Shown here in pieces: positions 1-10,306 of a DNA stretch of 64,000 nt. The notes under the pieces are model-generated. The model ran no database searches and was not told the DNA's origin. It saw only the letters and a program-made list of their open reading frames with translations. This DNA comes from Hymenobacter sp. BRD67. Its GTDB lineage: Bacteria; Bacteroidota; Bacteroidia; Cytophagales; Hymenobacteraceae. The stretch spans positions 1,674,001 through 1,738,000 of the forward strand of contig NZ_CP053904.1 in the NCBI RefSeq assembly GCF_013256425.1, written 5' to 3'. Each line of letters opens with the position of its first letter. Position 1 is the stretch's first letter. The position numbers and the translations under genes are program-made.

Positions 1-1
1 G

Positions 2-799
2 GGTAGCCTCACGGTGGCGGGGGCAGCCTTGCTCTACGCGCCGCTGCTGCTGGTGTCGGGCCCCGGACTGCTGCTGCACAACCGCTTTGTACGGGCCCTT
101 TCGGCCGACGAGTACCGGCGCGACCTGCTCGAAGGCCTGCACATGGCCCATCATCTGCTGGCGCTGCCGCTGGTGCTGGCCGTGCTGCTGGGCTTCGGCC
201 GGCTGTGGCGGCTGGCGGCGCAGCAGCGGCTACCAGCCCGGCAGCGCGGGCTGGTGGTAAAGCTGGGGCTGCCGGCCCTGTGGTTTGCCCTGCTGCCGTA
301 TGCGCTGGCCCTGGCCCTGCGGGTGCAGCCGCCCGAGCGCACGTTCCTCTATAAAGCCCAGTATTTCTGTATCCTGGCGGCGCTGCTGGCCGATTGGGCA
401 TGGCGCGCGGCCCGCTGGCCGGCAGGCCGGCTGCGGGCCGGCTTGGGGGCCGCTACGCTGGTCTTTGCCCTCAGCCAGACCTGGCAGGTCTCTCACCAGG
501 AGGCTATGCTGCGCAATGGCCTGGGCTGGCAGCGCGCAGCCCCGGTCGTCAGCTGGCTGCTGACCCAGCCGCCCGGCCCGGTGCTGGCTCCCGAGCTGCT
601 TCACCTGTTTCTGCTGCGCTTTTATGCCCATAGCCGGCAGCCCGCCCGCGCCTGGCAAATCGATGACCGCCCGCGCCCGGGTGTTCGGTACCGCTACCTG
701 GTGCGCGCAGCCGGCGCGGCCCCCGATTCGGCTAGCCTGCGCGTAGCCGGGCCACCGGCCTTTCAGAATTCCTTTCTGGAGGTGTTTGTTATTGAATAA
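2..799 (+). CDS. Polytopic membrane protein, 3' part (5' end outside window)
   Basis: The frame is open from the window edge, so the N-terminus is missing; the in-frame GTG at 14 is probably not the true start. About 265 residues are visible. Several hydrophobic helices (roughly residues 5-20, 45-65, 88-110, 118-135 and 142-160) are followed by a soluble tail of about 85 residues ending FLEVFVIE. Helices followed by a short soluble domain is how the C-terminal half of Bacteroidota GT39-like membrane glycosyltransferases looks, but no catalytic motif is in view, so the function is not assigned. The gene converges on the EamA gene and its stop codon lies inside an AT palindrome. Confidence 0.6.
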   Translation, partial: GSLTVAGAALLYAPLLLVSGPGLLLHNRFVRALSADEYRRDLLEGLHMAHHLLALPLVLAVLLGFGRLWRLAAQQRLPARQRGLVVKLGLPALWFALLPYALALALRVQPPERTFLYKAQYFCILAALLADWAWRAARWPAGRLRAGLGAATLVFALSQTWQVSHQEAMLRNGLGWQRAAPVVSWLLTQPPGPVLAPELLHLFLLRFYAHSRQPARAWQIDDRPRPGVRYRYLVRAAGAAPDSASLRVAGPPAFQNSFLEVFVIE

Positions 800-821
800 T
801 ATATAATTAATTATATATTAT
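796..821. terminator. Perfect AT palindrome covering both convergent stop codons
   Basis: A 26-base perfect palindrome (13-base arms, ATAATATATAATT and its complement, no loop) contains the TAA of the upstream membrane protein (797-799) and the TAA of the minus-strand EamA gene (818-820). It is the only such AT block in this GC-rich stretch. A bidirectional 3'-end signal is inferred. It lacks a GC stem, so it is not a classical intrinsic terminator. Confidence 0.4.
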
Positions 822-1246
822 CCCCGAGCCAGCAGCGCAATGCCGGCCACAATCAGCCCCAGGCCCCCGGCCTGCCCCAGCGTCAAAGTTTCGCGCAGCA
901 CTACCAGCCCCAGCACGGCTGCCAGCAGCACCGAGCCGCCTACAATGACGGGCGTGCCCACCGAGGCCGGCACCCCGCGCTTAAATACCACGAAGGTCAG
1001 CACCTCGGCCAGGCCCACGCTCAGGCCCGCCAGCGCCGCCAGCCCGAGCCCCTTGCCCGAAACTGCCAGCGGCTGCCCTTGCAGCTTAAGGCGCACGAGC
1101 CACGCCGCGCCTAGTCCGGCCGCCACCAGCTGCAGCACCACCGCGCCCACGGCCGGCGGCAGGTGCTCGGCGGCCAGCTTGATAAAGAAGTTGTAGCCCG
1201 CCAGGCATAGTGCCGTGAGCAGGGCTAGCGGAAGCCAGTTGGTCAT
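818..1246 (-). CDS. EamA/DMT-family four-helix membrane transporter
   Basis: A 142-residue hydrophobic protein with four predicted transmembrane segments, near residues 4-22, 33-53, 68-90 and 97-140. It starts MTNWLPLALLTALCLAGYNF. The length is that of single-domain EamA (drug/metabolite transporter) proteins, which work as dimers, whereas two-domain members are about twice as long. The ATG at 1246 was chosen because the frame upstream (to 1495) runs through a promoter, a hairpin and a small ORF on the other strand and encodes no plausible protein. The substrate cannot be inferred. Confidence 0.8.
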   Translation of the reverse strand: MTNWLPLALLTALCLAGYNFFIKLAAEHLPPAVGAVVLQLVAAGLGAAWLVRLKLQGQPLAVSGKGLGLAALAGLSVGLAEVLTFVVFKRGVPASVGTPVIVGGSVLLAAVLGLVVLRETLTLGQAGGLGLIVAGIALLARG

Positions 1247-1271
1247 AAGAATGTACACGCAGCTATCTTTG
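1239..1271 (+). promoter_or_regulatory. Bacteroidota-type promoter for a small transcription unit
   Basis: TTGG at 1239-1242 is followed after 21 bases by TATCTTTG at 1264-1271, a perfect TAnnTTTG -7 box. It reads away from the EamA gene, overlaps that gene's start codon, and points at the hairpins and 39-residue ORF downstream. The position implies a transcript starting near 1276. Confidence 0.6.
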
Positions 1272-1308
1272 CCGCACGCGCGTTGGGTATGTCCCCGGCC
1301 TACGGTAG

Positions 1309-1367
1309 CCCTTGAAAAAGGGAAACCCCGGCTGCGGTAACAGTCGGGGTTTCTGAAGCGGGGTTTT
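1309..1367 (+). promoter_or_regulatory. Leader hairpins with a possible alternative pairing
   Basis: Between the promoter and the small ORF lie a short hairpin (CCCTT-gaaa-AAGGG, 1309-1322) and a longer one (AAACCCCG at 1323-1330 pairing with CGGGGTTT at 1345-1352, 14-base loop). A second CGGGGTTTT at 1359-1367 could pair with the same 5' arm, so two mutually exclusive folds are possible. A switch-like or stability function is inference only. Confidence 0.45.
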
Positions 1368-1391
1368 AGTGGAACCCTAACTTCATCTCCA

Positions 1392-1511
1392 ATGAAACGG
1401 GACAACGCGACAAAACTACTACAGGCAGTGAGTAAAGCTGTGCTGGTGGGGTTTGCAAGTGGCGTAGCAAAGGCCTTGGCCGTGCTGCTTGTCACTTACT
1501 TACTCCGGTAG
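1392..1511 (+). CDS. 39-residue hydrophobic small protein
   Basis: ATG at 1392 opens a 39-codon ORF: charged N-terminus MKRDNATKLL, then about 27 mostly hydrophobic or small residues (from AVSKAVLV to VLLVTYLL), then a final Arg. This looks like a membrane-inserting or amphipathic peptide. It lies between a consensus promoter (1239-1271) and a terminator (1518-1550), so it has a transcription unit of its own, which argues that the transcript is real. No Shine-Dalgarno is visible, as is normal in this phylum. I do not recognise the family. A type I toxin-like peptide, a small membrane regulator, or a passenger ORF on a small RNA are all possible. Confidence 0.5.
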   Translation: MKRDNATKLLQAVSKAVLVGFASGVAKALAVLLVTYLLR

Positions 1512-1517
1512 TTGGGT

Positions 1518-1550
1518 AAGGGGTTGGGCCGCGTGCCCGGCCCCTTATTT
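1518..1550 (+). terminator. Terminator of the small-ORF unit
   Basis: AAGGGGTTGGGC (1518-1529) pairs with GCCCGGCCCCTT (1535-1546), with two T-G wobbles and a five-base loop, followed by ATTTTGTG. It starts seven bases after the small ORF's stop codon. Confidence 0.65.
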
Positions 1551-1637
1551 TGTGTAACTGCTGCAAATATAACGGCTTGGGGCCGTAGTTGGTTTCGGGC
1601 TGCCCACCAACTTTGAGCGGTTGTAAGCAGCTTTCTT

Positions 1638-2633
1638 TTACCGCAGCTTCTCCTTTAGTATCTCCAGCTCCACGGCCGGGGCAATGCGCTCATAGAGAAT
1701 GTTATACGCGGCCGTAGTAATCGGCATATTTACCTTGAGCTTGCGGTTCAGCTCGTGGATGCTCTTGACGGCATAATACCCCTCGGCCACCATGTTCATC
1801 TCCAGCTGGGCCGACTTGACGGAGTAGCCGCGGCCTACCATGCTGCCAAAGGTGCGGTTGCGCGAAAACTGCGAGTACGCGGTCACCAGCAAGTCGCCGA
1901 GGTAAGCCGAGGCCGAGAGGTCGCGCGGCTGGGGCGAGATGGCCTGCAGAAAGCGGCGGATTTCCTGCACCGCGTTGCTTACCAGCACGGCCAGAAAGTT
2001 GTCGCCGTAGCCCAGGCCGTGGGCAATGCCGCCGGTAAGGGCGATGATGTTTTTCATCACGGCGCAGTACTCGATGCCATCGAGGTCGGCCGCCGGATGG
2101 GCCGAAACATAGCGATTTCTTAATAGGGTGCAGAAGGCCAGCCCCAGGCCGCTCACGTCGGGCGAGCCGATGGTGAGGTAGCTCTGCTTTTCGAGGGCTA
2201 CTTCTTCGGCGTGGCAGGGCCCGGCAATGACGCCGAGGCGACTGGCCGGCAGCCGGAAGCGCTCCTGCACGTAGTCGGTTACGAGAATATTCTTGCCCGG
2301 TATCATGCCTTTAATGGCTGATACGACCCCGATTTTATGGCGCAGCGCGTCGCGCCCCAGCTTATCGAGCACGGGTTGCACAAAGGCGGCCGGCACGGCC
2401 AGCACCAGCCAGTCGGCCTCCGCCACGGCGTCGGTGAGGTCGGTAGTGGGGAAAACCAGGTTACGGTCGAAGAGCACGGCCGAGAGGTAGCGCGGGTTGT
2501 GGCCGGTGCGCAGCAGGTGCTGCACATCGTCTTTCGAGCGCAGCCACCAGTCGACGCGCGCGCCGTTTTCGGAGAGAATCTTGGTAAGGGCAGTGGCCCA
2601 GGAGCCGCCGCCAAGCATGGCAATTTTTTCCAT
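1638..2633 (-). CDS. gpsA: Glycerol-3-phosphate dehydrogenase [NAD(P)+]
   Basis: 331 residues, normal for GpsA. The enzyme reduces dihydroxyacetone phosphate to sn-glycerol 3-phosphate, the backbone of phospholipids, in the cytoplasm. The N-terminal Rossmann motif is MEKIAMLGGGSWATALTKIL (GxGxWG type). The family signatures HNPRYLS, VSAIKGM, GPCHAEEV and the C-terminal domain with the catalytic-lysine region EYCAVMKNIIALTGGIAHG and GDLLVTAYSQFSRNRTFG are all present. The start is the ATG at 2633, giving the expected nucleotide-binding N-terminus. The gene is monocistronic and divergent from the HD hydrolase gene. Confidence 0.95.
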   Translation of the reverse strand: MEKIAMLGGGSWATALTKILSENGARVDWWLRSKDDVQHLLRTGHNPRYLSAVLFDRNLVFPTTDLTDAVAEADWLVLAVPAAFVQPVLDKLGRDALRHKIGVVSAIKGMIPGKNILVTDYVQERFRLPASRLGVIAGPCHAEEVALEKQSYLTIGSPDVSGLGLAFCTLLRNRYVSAHPAADLDGIEYCAVMKNIIALTGGIAHGLGYGDNFLAVLVSNAVQEIRRFLQAISPQPRDLSASAYLGDLLVTAYSQFSRNRTFGSMVGRGYSVKSAQLEMNMVAEGYYAVKSIHELNRKLKVNMPITTAAYNILYERIAPAVELEILKEKLR

Positions 2634-2865
2634 ATAATAGGGCCGGGGAGGGGCCGCCCGTCAGCCGGTCAGGGAGGGATTTGGCCCGCAAGCTAGAGCG
2701 TAACCCCGCATATTTGTGGGCGGGCCGGTTAGCGATAAGCCACCCGGCCGGCTGAACGTGGTGCTGCCCAGCGCGAAGCAGTCTCTGCCCGCCCGCTGGC
2801 CCGGCGGGCGCCTACTACTCAGCCGGCTCGTCCGGCGCATTTCATTGCCTTATTTTTTTCAGCCT

Positions 2866-3536
2866 ATGACCCCGGTTATTGCCGCTACGGCCGCTTTTAT
2901 TGAAGACAAATTCAAGGCCGAAGGCTCGGGCCACGACTGGCCACACATCTGGCGGGTGTGGCAGGTGACGCGCACGCTGGCCCAGGAGCACGAGGGGCCG
3001 GGCCTAAACCAGGAGGTAGCCGAGCTGGCCGCTCTGCTGCACGACATTGCCGACTGGAAGTTTCACGGCGGCGACTACGAGGCCGGCCCGCGCGCGGCCT
3101 GCGCCTGGCTGGCCAGCCAGCAGGTGCCCGAGGCCACTATTGCCCGCGTCGAGCAGATTATCCGCGAAGTCAGCTTTAAAGGCCTGGGGTTGCAACGCCG
3201 GTGAGCAGCCCCGAGGCCGCCGTGGTGCAGGATGCCGACCGCCTCGACGCCATCGGGGCCATCGGGGTAGCCCGCGCCTTTGCCTACGGCGGCCACAAGG
3301 GGCGCCCCATGCACGACCCGGCCGTGCCCCCCGTCTCGCACGCCGACTTCGAGCAGTACCAGCAAAGCACCGCGCCCACCATCAACCACTTCTACGAGAA
3401 GCTGCTGCACCTTAAAGACCGCCTGCACACGCCCGCTGCGCGCCGGCTGGCTGCGCGCCGCCAGCAGTTTATGGAAGACTTTCTGGCCCAGTTTCTGCGG
3501 GAGTGGGATAGTCTGGATGTGGCGGAGCTGGAGTAG
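2866..3536 (+). CDS. HD-domain phosphohydrolase, split by a frameshift
   Basis: Two overlapping frames together encode one 223-residue HD hydrolase of the YedJ type. The first frame (from ATG 2866, MTPVIAATAAFIEDKF) carries the metal-binding His of GHDWPHIWRV and the LLHDIADWKF HD pair, and ends at residue ~108 in a false stop. The second frame continues with SSPEAAVVQDADRLDAIG, a family signature. Adding one G to the run at 3186-3189 joins them as KGLGVATPVSSPEA. Such proteins hydrolyse nucleotides or related phosphoesters; the substrate is unknown. An in-frame extension back to 2716 is possible but has no family support. The break is probably a base-calling error. Confidence 0.85.
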
Positions 3537-3574
3537 CGCAGGCCCTAAGCAGCGGATTAACCCGTTATAAAATC

Positions 3575-3582
3575 TACTTTTA
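3575..3582 (+). promoter_or_regulatory. -7 box next to the lipoprotein start codon
   Basis: TACTTTTA fits TAnnTTTG at seven of eight positions and ends four bases before the ATG at 3587. Transcription would start at or within a few bases of the start codon, giving an almost leaderless mRNA. Confidence 0.45.
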
Positions 3583-3586
3583 CACG

Positions 3587-3853
3587 ATGAAGAGCGGAGT
3601 GTTCGCGGTTGCCGGCCAGGGCCGGAAGAATTTGTGGCTGCTGATTGCGCTGCTGGGCCTCACCCTGGGCGGCTGCCGCACCTGTCCCATCGACTCGTGT
3701 CACATCCGGAAGGTGCATTACCACAACGGGGTAAAATATAGGGCCAGGCCTATATGGAAAATGCAGTATCCGGCCATTGGGGAACGGATTAAGGTGCAGC
3801 ACGATGGCGACAACAAGCGCAAGGACCAGGACCATAGCAAGCCGCTGAAATAA
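3587..3853 (+). CDS. Small predicted lipoprotein
   Basis: 88 residues. A basic N-terminus (KSGVFAVAGQGRKN) and a hydrophobic stretch (LWLLIALLGLTLGG) lead to a lipobox-like LGGC with Cys at residue 30. The mature part is short, basic and histidine-rich, with two more cysteines (CRTCPIDSCHIRKVHYH). It is probably exported and lipid-anchored. I recognise no characterised family. A -7 box ends four bases before the ATG. The gene stands alone between the HD hydrolase and gyrA. Confidence 0.7.
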   Translation: MKSGVFAVAGQGRKNLWLLIALLGLTLGGCRTCPIDSCHIRKVHYHNGVKYRARPIWKMQYPAIGERIKVQHDGDNKRKDQDHSKPLK

Positions 3854-4083
3854 GCTGGGCGCTAAGGGGAGTGAGCGAATTTCGCTTTTTAACAGGGCTA
3901 GGGCAGGAGCAGGGTGCTGCGTCGGGGGGTAGACGAGCGTCGCCTCAAAGTGCCGCAAACGCTAGGAAAAACGGCTTTTTTGCCGTAACTTGCGCACGCA
4001 ATAAAGGTGAAAGTCAAAAGCCCAGGAAACAGCGGCTGCCCGGCATCACCTTTTACCGCTTCACTCTTAACTCCATTACTGGA

Positions 4084-6697
<2,614 letters not shown>

Positions 6698-6716
6698 GCT
6701 TGGGTAAGCAGGAGAG

Positions 6717-6747
6717 GGGCGGCCGGCTTTGCCGGCCGCCCTTTTTT
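6717..6747 (+). terminator. Rho-independent terminator of gyrA
   Basis: GGGCGGCCGGC (6717-6727), loop TTT, GCCGGCCGCCC (6731-6741), then TTTTTT. The 11-bp GC stem with a T run is a textbook terminator, 20 bases after the gyrA stop. Confidence 0.9.
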
Positions 6748-6828
6748 AGGCCAGGAAGCGGGTAAAGGGTAAAACCAGCCGCTTGCTCTGCCGTAAACCT
6801 GCGCCGGCGCGATTTTGCCGGACGGGTG

Positions 6829-6836
6829 TAGTTTTG
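6829..6836 (+). promoter_or_regulatory. -7 box upstream of the TPR gene
   Basis: TAGTTTTG matches TAnnTTTG exactly, 28 bases before the ATG at 6865. No clear -33 element is seen at the usual spacing. Confidence 0.5.
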
Positions 6837-6864
6837 TGCCGTCAACATTTTTCTTTTCCCTCCC

Positions 6865-8061
6865 ATGAAAAAATCCTTTCTGACGCTTGCCGTCGCCACT
6901 GCCATGCTGGCCGCCGGCCTGGCCACGCCCGCGCTGGCCCAGAATTCGGCCGTGACCAACGCCATCCTCAGCCAGAAAGCTGGTCAGCTCGATAAGGCCC
7001 TGGTGAGCATTAACGAAGCCATTACCAACGAAAAGACCAAGGATAAGGCCAAAACCTGGTTTACCCGCGGCGATATCTACTACCAGATAGTTGACCCGAG
7101 CACGCAGGCGCTGTTTGCCAAATACGGCAAAGACCTGCAGCCCGGCGAAGCCCTGCAAAAAGCTACGGAGTCGTATAACAAAGCCCTGCAGCTGGATGGG
7201 CCCGCGGGCGAGTTTGGCAAGCAGGTGCCGGCCCGCCTGCAAAACCTGTACGGCATTGCCTTCAATGCCGGCGTAGTGGGCTATCAGGCCAAGGAATATG
7301 ACAAAGCGTTGACCGGGTTCCGGCAGGCCTCGCAGATAAATCCGCAGGATACTACGGCAATACTATATAGTGCTTATACTCAGGATGCGAAGCAGGATTT
7401 CGCTGGGGCCAAAGCCAGCTACACCCAGTTGCTGAGCCTGGATGCGTATAAGTCGAAACCAGCCCCGGTGGCGGTGTACCAGCGGTTGCTGCAAATAGCC
7501 CGCGAGGAGAAGAACGATGCGGATGCCCAGAAGGTGCTATCCCAGGCTCTGGTGGCATACCCCAATAACAAGACCTTTCTGATTGAGGATTTGAACCGGT
7601 CGATGGCCGGTAATAACGGCGGTGCCGCGGCGGTAGACAAAATAACGAAGACCATCGCTGCTGACCCGACGAATGCCAACCTGTACGCCGTGCGGGGCTC
7701 GCTTTACGACCAGCAGAAAAAAACTGACCTGGCGCAGGCCGACTACAAAAAGGCGATTGAGCTGGACCCCAAGAATTTTGATGCCGAGTACAACATGGGT
7801 ATCTATAACTTCAACCAGGCGGCCGCGCTCTATACCAAAGCCAGCAAGATGGACCTGAAGACGTATCAGCTAAAAGGCAAGGCGCTGGAAACCGACGGTA
7901 AGAAGTACTTCGAGGCCTCGGTGCCGTATTTCGAGAAAGCACTGGAAGTGCAGCCCAATGACCCTGGCTGCCTGAGCGCACTGCAAAAAGTCTATTTCCG
8001 GTTGGGACGCAATGCCGATTCCAAAAAGATGGAAGACCGGCTGCAGGCGTTGAAAAAATAA
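6865..8061 (+). CDS. Secreted or periplasmic tetratricopeptide-repeat protein
   Basis: 398 residues. The cleavable signal peptide is MKKSFLTLAVATAMLAAGLA followed by TPALAQ. TPR-like helical hairpins fill the rest, recognisable by the spacing of Ala/Tyr/Pro positions, as in KEYDKALTGFRQASQINPQD (about 145), DLAQADYKKAIELDPKNFDA (about 290) and ASVPYFEKALEVQPNDPGC (about 350). Such proteins act as protein-protein scaffolds in the periplasm; the partner cannot be inferred. A terminator of gyrA precedes it and its own terminator follows, so it is monocistronic. Codon use becomes slightly more AT-rich between 7300 and 7700. Confidence 0.85.
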   Translation: MKKSFLTLAVATAMLAAGLATPALAQNSAVTNAILSQKAGQLDKALVSINEAITNEKTKDKAKTWFTRGDIYYQIVDPSTQALFAKYGKDLQPGEALQKATESYNKALQLDGPAGEFGKQVPARLQNLYGIAFNAGVVGYQAKEYDKALTGFRQASQINPQDTTAILYSAYTQDAKQDFAGAKASYTQLLSLDAYKSKPAPVAVYQRLLQIAREEKNDADAQKVLSQALVAYPNNKTFLIEDLNRSMAGNNGGAAAVDKITKTIAADPTNANLYAVRGSLYDQQKKTDLAQADYKKAIELDPKNFDAEYNMGIYNFNQAAALYTKASKMDLKTYQLKGKALETDGKKYFEASVPYFEKALEVQPNDPGCLSALQKVYFRLGRNADSKKMEDRLQALKK

Positions 8062-8089
8062 GTCCCCGCCGAGGGCAGCGTAAGGTGCG

Positions 8090-8131
8090 AAAAGAAGCGC
8101 GCCGGCTAAGCTAGCCGGCGCGCTTCTTTTT
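8090..8131 (+). terminator. Strong terminator of the TPR gene
   Basis: A 19-bp perfect stem (8090-8108 with 8112-8130, core AAGAAGCGCGCCGGCTA) and a three-base loop, ending in a T run. The A-rich 5' arm could also serve the other strand. Confidence 0.85.
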
Positions 8132-8485
8132 AGGTGAGGTGTCGCCTAAGCAGAGCCAGGAGGGTAGGTAACAATCAGCAGGTAGGATATCGGAAAAGCA
8201 AGTTGAGGAAATTCAGTTTAACATAATATAAATTATAAGACAAATTAACTACTATGAAAACCAAGCAGTTGAGGGAAGTCTGTTACAGCTTGATGGTCAC
8301 AGTATTTCGGTTAAGGGCTAAAGAATCTTGGCTCTGAAGGAAACGGATTTTCTGTCTCGTCTGGGACCGTAAATCAAGTTGCTGCCCGCGTCATTGATTC
8401 GCTCATCCTTGTTTGTTGGCAAATCTTAGTCAGGTGCAGCGTTACTTAGGGGCATTCATGCCGCTCCGGCGGCCAACTGTAAGTC
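8132..8485. other. Intergenic region without a supported gene
   Basis: This 354-base stretch has more AT than its surroundings. The only ORF with an ATG is 27 codons at 8254-8337 (MKTKQLREVCYSLMVTV...), with no promoter consensus, terminator or recognisable family. I see no convincing gene, repeat or structured RNA. Confidence 0.4.
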
Positions 8486-8866
8486 ATGTATTTTAAGCTC
8501 GAACTTATTCCCGTGCCGGTGAGTGACATTGACCGCGCCAAGAAATTTTATATCGACCAGGTTGGCTTTTTGCTCGACCATGACGTTCGTCCTGCGCCAG
8601 CCGTGCGCGTGGTGCAACTTACGCCGCCGGGCTCCGCCTGTTCTATTGTGCTGGCGTTCGGACTGGCGGGCCTTACCATGCCGGCCGGAGTTTTGCGGGG
8701 CCTGCATCTGGTGGTGCCTGATATTGTGCAAGCGCGGGCTGAGCTGGTTGAGCGCGGTGTGACGATGAGCGAAATCCATAGCTTGGGCGGTGGTATCCGA
8801 CACGCTGGTTTTCAGGACCCCGATGGCAATACCTGGACCTTGCAGGAACTATCAAGTCGCTGGTAA
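8486..8866 (+). CDS. VOC/glyoxalase-fold protein
   Basis: 126 residues built as two beta-alpha-beta-beta-beta modules. Module 1 is MYFKLELIPVPVSDIDRAKK FYIDQVGF and module 2 is LRGLHLVVPDIVQARAELVERG. The ending GFQDPDGNTWTLQEL is the classic VOC C-terminal signature (DPDGN followed by the metal-ligand Glu). Members include glyoxalase I, dioxygenases and antibiotic-binding proteins; the substrate cannot be read from sequence. It stands alone between two AT-rich stretches. Confidence 0.85.
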   Translation: MYFKLELIPVPVSDIDRAKKFYIDQVGFLLDHDVRPAPAVRVVQLTPPGSACSIVLAFGLAGLTMPAGVLRGLHLVVPDIVQARAELVERGVTMSEIHSLGGGIRHAGFQDPDGNTWTLQELSSRW

Positions 8867-8919
8867 GGTCCAGCTCATTTCTTGAGCGTCACAAACAGTA
8901 GCGCTGAGTTCCAGGTCAA

Positions 8920-8937
8920 ACAGTTGACATTAACTGT
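8920..8937. promoter_or_regulatory. Small inverted repeat
   Basis: ACAGTT, six bases, AACTGT: a dyad of the size bound by dimeric regulators, lying between the VOC gene and the AT-rich repeat region. A role as operator is a guess. Confidence 0.2.
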
Positions 8938-8960
8938 CTGACGTTCTTCCTCTCTCCTAG

Positions 8961-9127
8961 TCTAGTAAGTATAAAAATTAGGAGAACAAGGAATTACGGA
9001 TAAACTTATAGTTAAAACTAAACAAGTATAAAAGTATAAAAAAGTATAAAATTAACTATTATTTTTGTACTTTTTTATACTTTTATTAGTTATTTACTGT
9101 ACTTAGTTTATAATTGTACTACTTTTA
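8961..9127. repeat. AT-rich region with iterated AAGTATAAAA motifs in both orientations
   Basis: AAGTATAAAA occurs exactly at 8967-8976, 9024-9033, 9032-9041 and 9042-9051, exactly inverted at 9073-9082, and inverted with one mismatch at 9063-9072. The inverted copies contain TACTTTTA/TACTTTTT, which resemble -7 boxes; another TACTTTTA lies at 9120-9127. The block is far more AT-rich than the rest of the window and sits directly upstream of the gene at 9167. Operator array, multi-promoter region or iteron-like binding sites are possible. Confidence 0.5.
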
Positions 9128-9166
9128 TGTTCCTGTTCTATTACCTACTCATGTACTCCCTGAAGT

Positions 9167-10084
9167 ATGCCAAAACTGATTGATTACCCCCGCACCAGCT
9201 ACAGCGGCGCCTGGGAAGTAGCCGAAGTAGTAGACGACACCGGCGGTAAATGCGCCCTCGATACCTGCGCCCGCAAGCTAAATCGTAAGGTGAGCGGCTC
9301 TTTCAAGGCCATTGTGGGCTCTGCCGTGAAGTTTGGACTCCTGACTAGCAAGCGAGAGCTGCTGGCCACCACCACGCTCTTTCGCCGTATTAAGCATGCC
9401 TACGATAAGCAGGAAGAGCTCGTCTTTCACCGGGAAGCCTTTCTAACGCCCCCACTCTTTACGCAGCTCTGCCGTAAGTTCCGCTCCCGGGAATTACCCG
9501 TCGCCATGCTCGATGTATTACTCATGCGCGAGTTTGGGGTGGAAGAAATCAATGCCCAGGGGGTTTCCAAGGCTTTCGTCGACGGCGCACGCATGGTAAA
9601 GCTCCTCGACGAGCACAATATCATTGCGGACATCGACCAGCTCGCTGCTCAACTGCCGCCCCGTCGCGAGTTGGCCAGCCCTACGCCGGCACCCAACGTA
9701 TTTCGCCAGCTTCCGCTGCCAAGTGAGCCTGAAACCGAGGAGTCGGACCCAGACCCAACCGACGACTTCGACGACGAACCCCTGGAAGCTAGTCGGCCAG
9801 CAGCAACGCTTCTTCCCCAGCAGCCAGCGTTTGTGGCCGGCAGCAAGCCCCTATTACCGCCCCAACGCCCTGCCCCGGCAGCTACTACCGATGCTATCGC
9901 CAGTCTCTTTGGGCTCAACGGCTCCGGCAGCAATGCGGCAGGTACGGCCCTCAATGGGCCGGCCTTGACTAAGGCCAGCCCGGCAGCGCCTGAAAAGCCA
10001 ATAACTCCCCCAACTAGTGCCCAGGGAACCGGGACGGCCCCAGCCGAGCGGCTGTTTCGTATTCAACTCACTGGCCCGGCATGA
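9167..10084 (+). CDS. Unrecognised protein, DUF5343-like N-terminus with disordered C-terminus
   Basis: 305 residues. The N-terminal ~165 residues look globular (SYSGAWEVAEVVDDTGGKCA, then FKAIVGSAVKFGLLTSKREL, LFRRIKHAYDKQEELVFHRE and FVDGARMVKLLDEHNII). They resemble the winged-helix-like DUF5343 domain, whose members often hold this 'no regulation defect/age-out' layout of short helices; this is my weak recognition and not a secure assignment. Residues ~170-290 are Pro/Ala/Ser/Asp-rich and probably disordered. The C-terminus ends with an ordered-looking ERLFRIQLTGPA. The gene follows the AAGTATAAAA array and overlaps a 29-codon ORF by four bases (ATGA). A DNA-binding, self-regulating role would fit but is not shown. 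Confidence 0.65.
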   Translation: MPKLIDYPRTSYSGAWEVAEVVDDTGGKCALDTCARKLNRKVSGSFKAIVGSAVKFGLLTSKRELLATTTLFRRIKHAYDKQEELVFHREAFLTPPLFTQLCRKFRSRELPVAMLDVLLMREFGVEEINAQGVSKAFVDGARMVKLLDEHNIIADIDQLAAQLPPRRELASPTPAPNVFRQLPLPSEPETEESDPDPTDDFDDEPLEASRPAATLLPQQPAFVAGSKPLLPPQRPAPAATTDAIASLFGLNGSGSNAAGTALNGPALTKASPAAPEKPITPPTSAQGTGTAPAERLFRIQLTGPA

Positions 10085-10170
10085 ACACCCAGCTCGACGT
10101 TACCGAAGTAGAAGACCTGAGCTTAATCAGGGCATTACTGGATAAAATCGAGCGCCAGCTAAAAAGATAA
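10081..10170 (+). CDS. 29-residue ORF translationally coupled to the preceding gene
   Basis: The ATG at 10081 overlaps the TGA of the preceding gene (ATGA), the usual geometry of termination-reinitiation. The 29 residues run MNTQLDVTEVEDLSLIRALL and then a basic DKIERQLKR, which would form one amphipathic helix with an acidic first half and a basic end. No family is recognised. It could be a small partner of the upstream protein or a chance ORF; the precise ATGA overlap and helix-like composition favour a real product. Confidence 0.4.
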   Translation: MNTQLDVTEVEDLSLIRALLDKIERQLKR

Positions 10171-10306
10171 CTGCCTGACCACCAGTGGTAAAAAATTCTG
10201 TTTAATACTTATGTTAAGCAACATTGCTTTAACGCAAACGCCTTGTTAACGTAGCGCCGACCACAAGGGCTACGCTGACAAGGCGGCACGTTTGCGGGCT
10301 GACTGG

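Noticed and set aside
8254..8337. 27-codon ORF in the TPR-VOC intergenic region
   Set aside because: No promoter consensus, terminator or homology visible; kept only as a remark in the intergenic entry.
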